A stretch of 64,000 nucleotides of DNA from Plantactinospora soyae (GTDB lineage Bacteria > Actinomycetota > Actinomycetes > Mycobacteriales > Micromonosporaceae): positions 4,216,001 to 4,280,000 of the forward strand of contig NZ_JADBEB010000001.1 of assembly GCF_014874095.1 (NCBI RefSeq), given 5' to 3'. A program made the position numbers and the translations under genes. Numbering within the stretch: position 1 is the stretch's first letter; every line of letters begins with the position of its first letter. Below the pieces are notes generated by a model that was not told the origin of the DNA, ran no database searches, and worked only from the letters and a program-made list of their open reading frames with translations. Shown piece after piece: positions 63,958 through 64,000 of this stretch.

Positions 63958-64000
63958 CGGCGAGGGCCGGACCAGCTGCTTTCTGGTCCGGCCCTCGCCG
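63958..64000. terminator. Strong hairpin at the right edge
   Basis: Perfect 18-bp arms at 63958-63975 and 63983-64000 with a 7-base loop. It must terminate a gene beyond the right edge on the minus strand, since the nearest gene to the left is transcribed away from it. Confidence 0.8.

Overview
The window is about 64 kb of very GC-rich DNA. GTG starts are frequent, GGAGG-type ribosome sites are common, gene spacing is tight and overlaps of the ATGA/GTGA kind recur. Gene content (SigE-type sigma factors with membrane partners, bsaP beside bioB, an ACT-GNAT acetyltransferase, actinobacterial cellulases with CBM2 tails, NarL/LuxR two-component pairs) points to a filamentous actinomycete, most likely a member of the Micromonosporaceae (Micromonospora/Plantactinospora-like). 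That placement rests on protein character and was not tested by a database search. I see no rRNA, tRNA, IS element, prophage or CRISPR array.

Layout. 1-6.2 kb: the start of an acyl-CoA dehydrogenase, a phosphotransferase, a GNAT, an ACT-domain protein, an ACT-GNAT acetyltransferase and an aldehyde dehydrogenase. 6.2-13.5 kb: a cellulose island with a GH9-CBM3-FN3-CBM2 endoglucanase and a GH3 beta-glucosidase, each preceded by a CebR-like box; between them lie SMI1/KNR4, L7/L12-like and FtsX-ectodomain-like small proteins. 13.8-19.6 kb: a secreted protein and three regulator/partner units (TetR with a divergent hydrolase, PadR with a membrane protein, TetR with a hydrolase), each with a visible inverted-repeat operator. 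19.7-27.9 kb: two hypothetical proteins, then two SigE-type sigma factor plus membrane protein operons in opposite orientation flanking a large XRE-NB-ARC-TPR regulator. 28.1-33.7 kb: secreted enzymes (S1 protease-CBM2, C39-type peptidase behind a c-di-AMP riboswitch, GH30-lectin) plus MsrB, with two decayed gene fragments between them. 33.8-38.3 kb: biotin synthesis (bioB-bsaP divergent from bioF-bioD) and an orphan substrate-binding lipoprotein. 38.7-43.0 kb: a NarL-type two-component system and an ABC exporter. 43.5-48.8 kb: lspA, MFS, DeoR, P450 and two methyltransferases. 49.0-58.2 kb: a membrane-anchored surface protein, a fungalysin (M36) protease, a sugar-binding lipoprotein, and a GH29 fucosidase coupled to a rhamnogalacturonan lyase. 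58.4-64 kb: an ABC ATPase/FtsX-type permease pair and a second NarL-type two-component system.

How the parts work together. The dominant theme is secreted degradation of plant polysaccharide: cellulose (GH9, GH3), beta-glucan or related glycan (GH30), pectin side chains (PL4, GH29), with a sugar-binding lipoprotein and proteases. Regulation is unusually easy to read from sequence: two CebR-like boxes, a c-di-AMP riboswitch, palindromes for TetR, PadR and LacI-like factors, and three near-identical copies of a 52-nt hairpin at gene ends. The least explained elements are the hairpin family, the pair of swapped gene fragments at 29.7 and 31.6 kb, the histidine kinase with an extra C-terminal extracytoplasmic domain, and L7/L12-like domains in two non-ribosomal small proteins.
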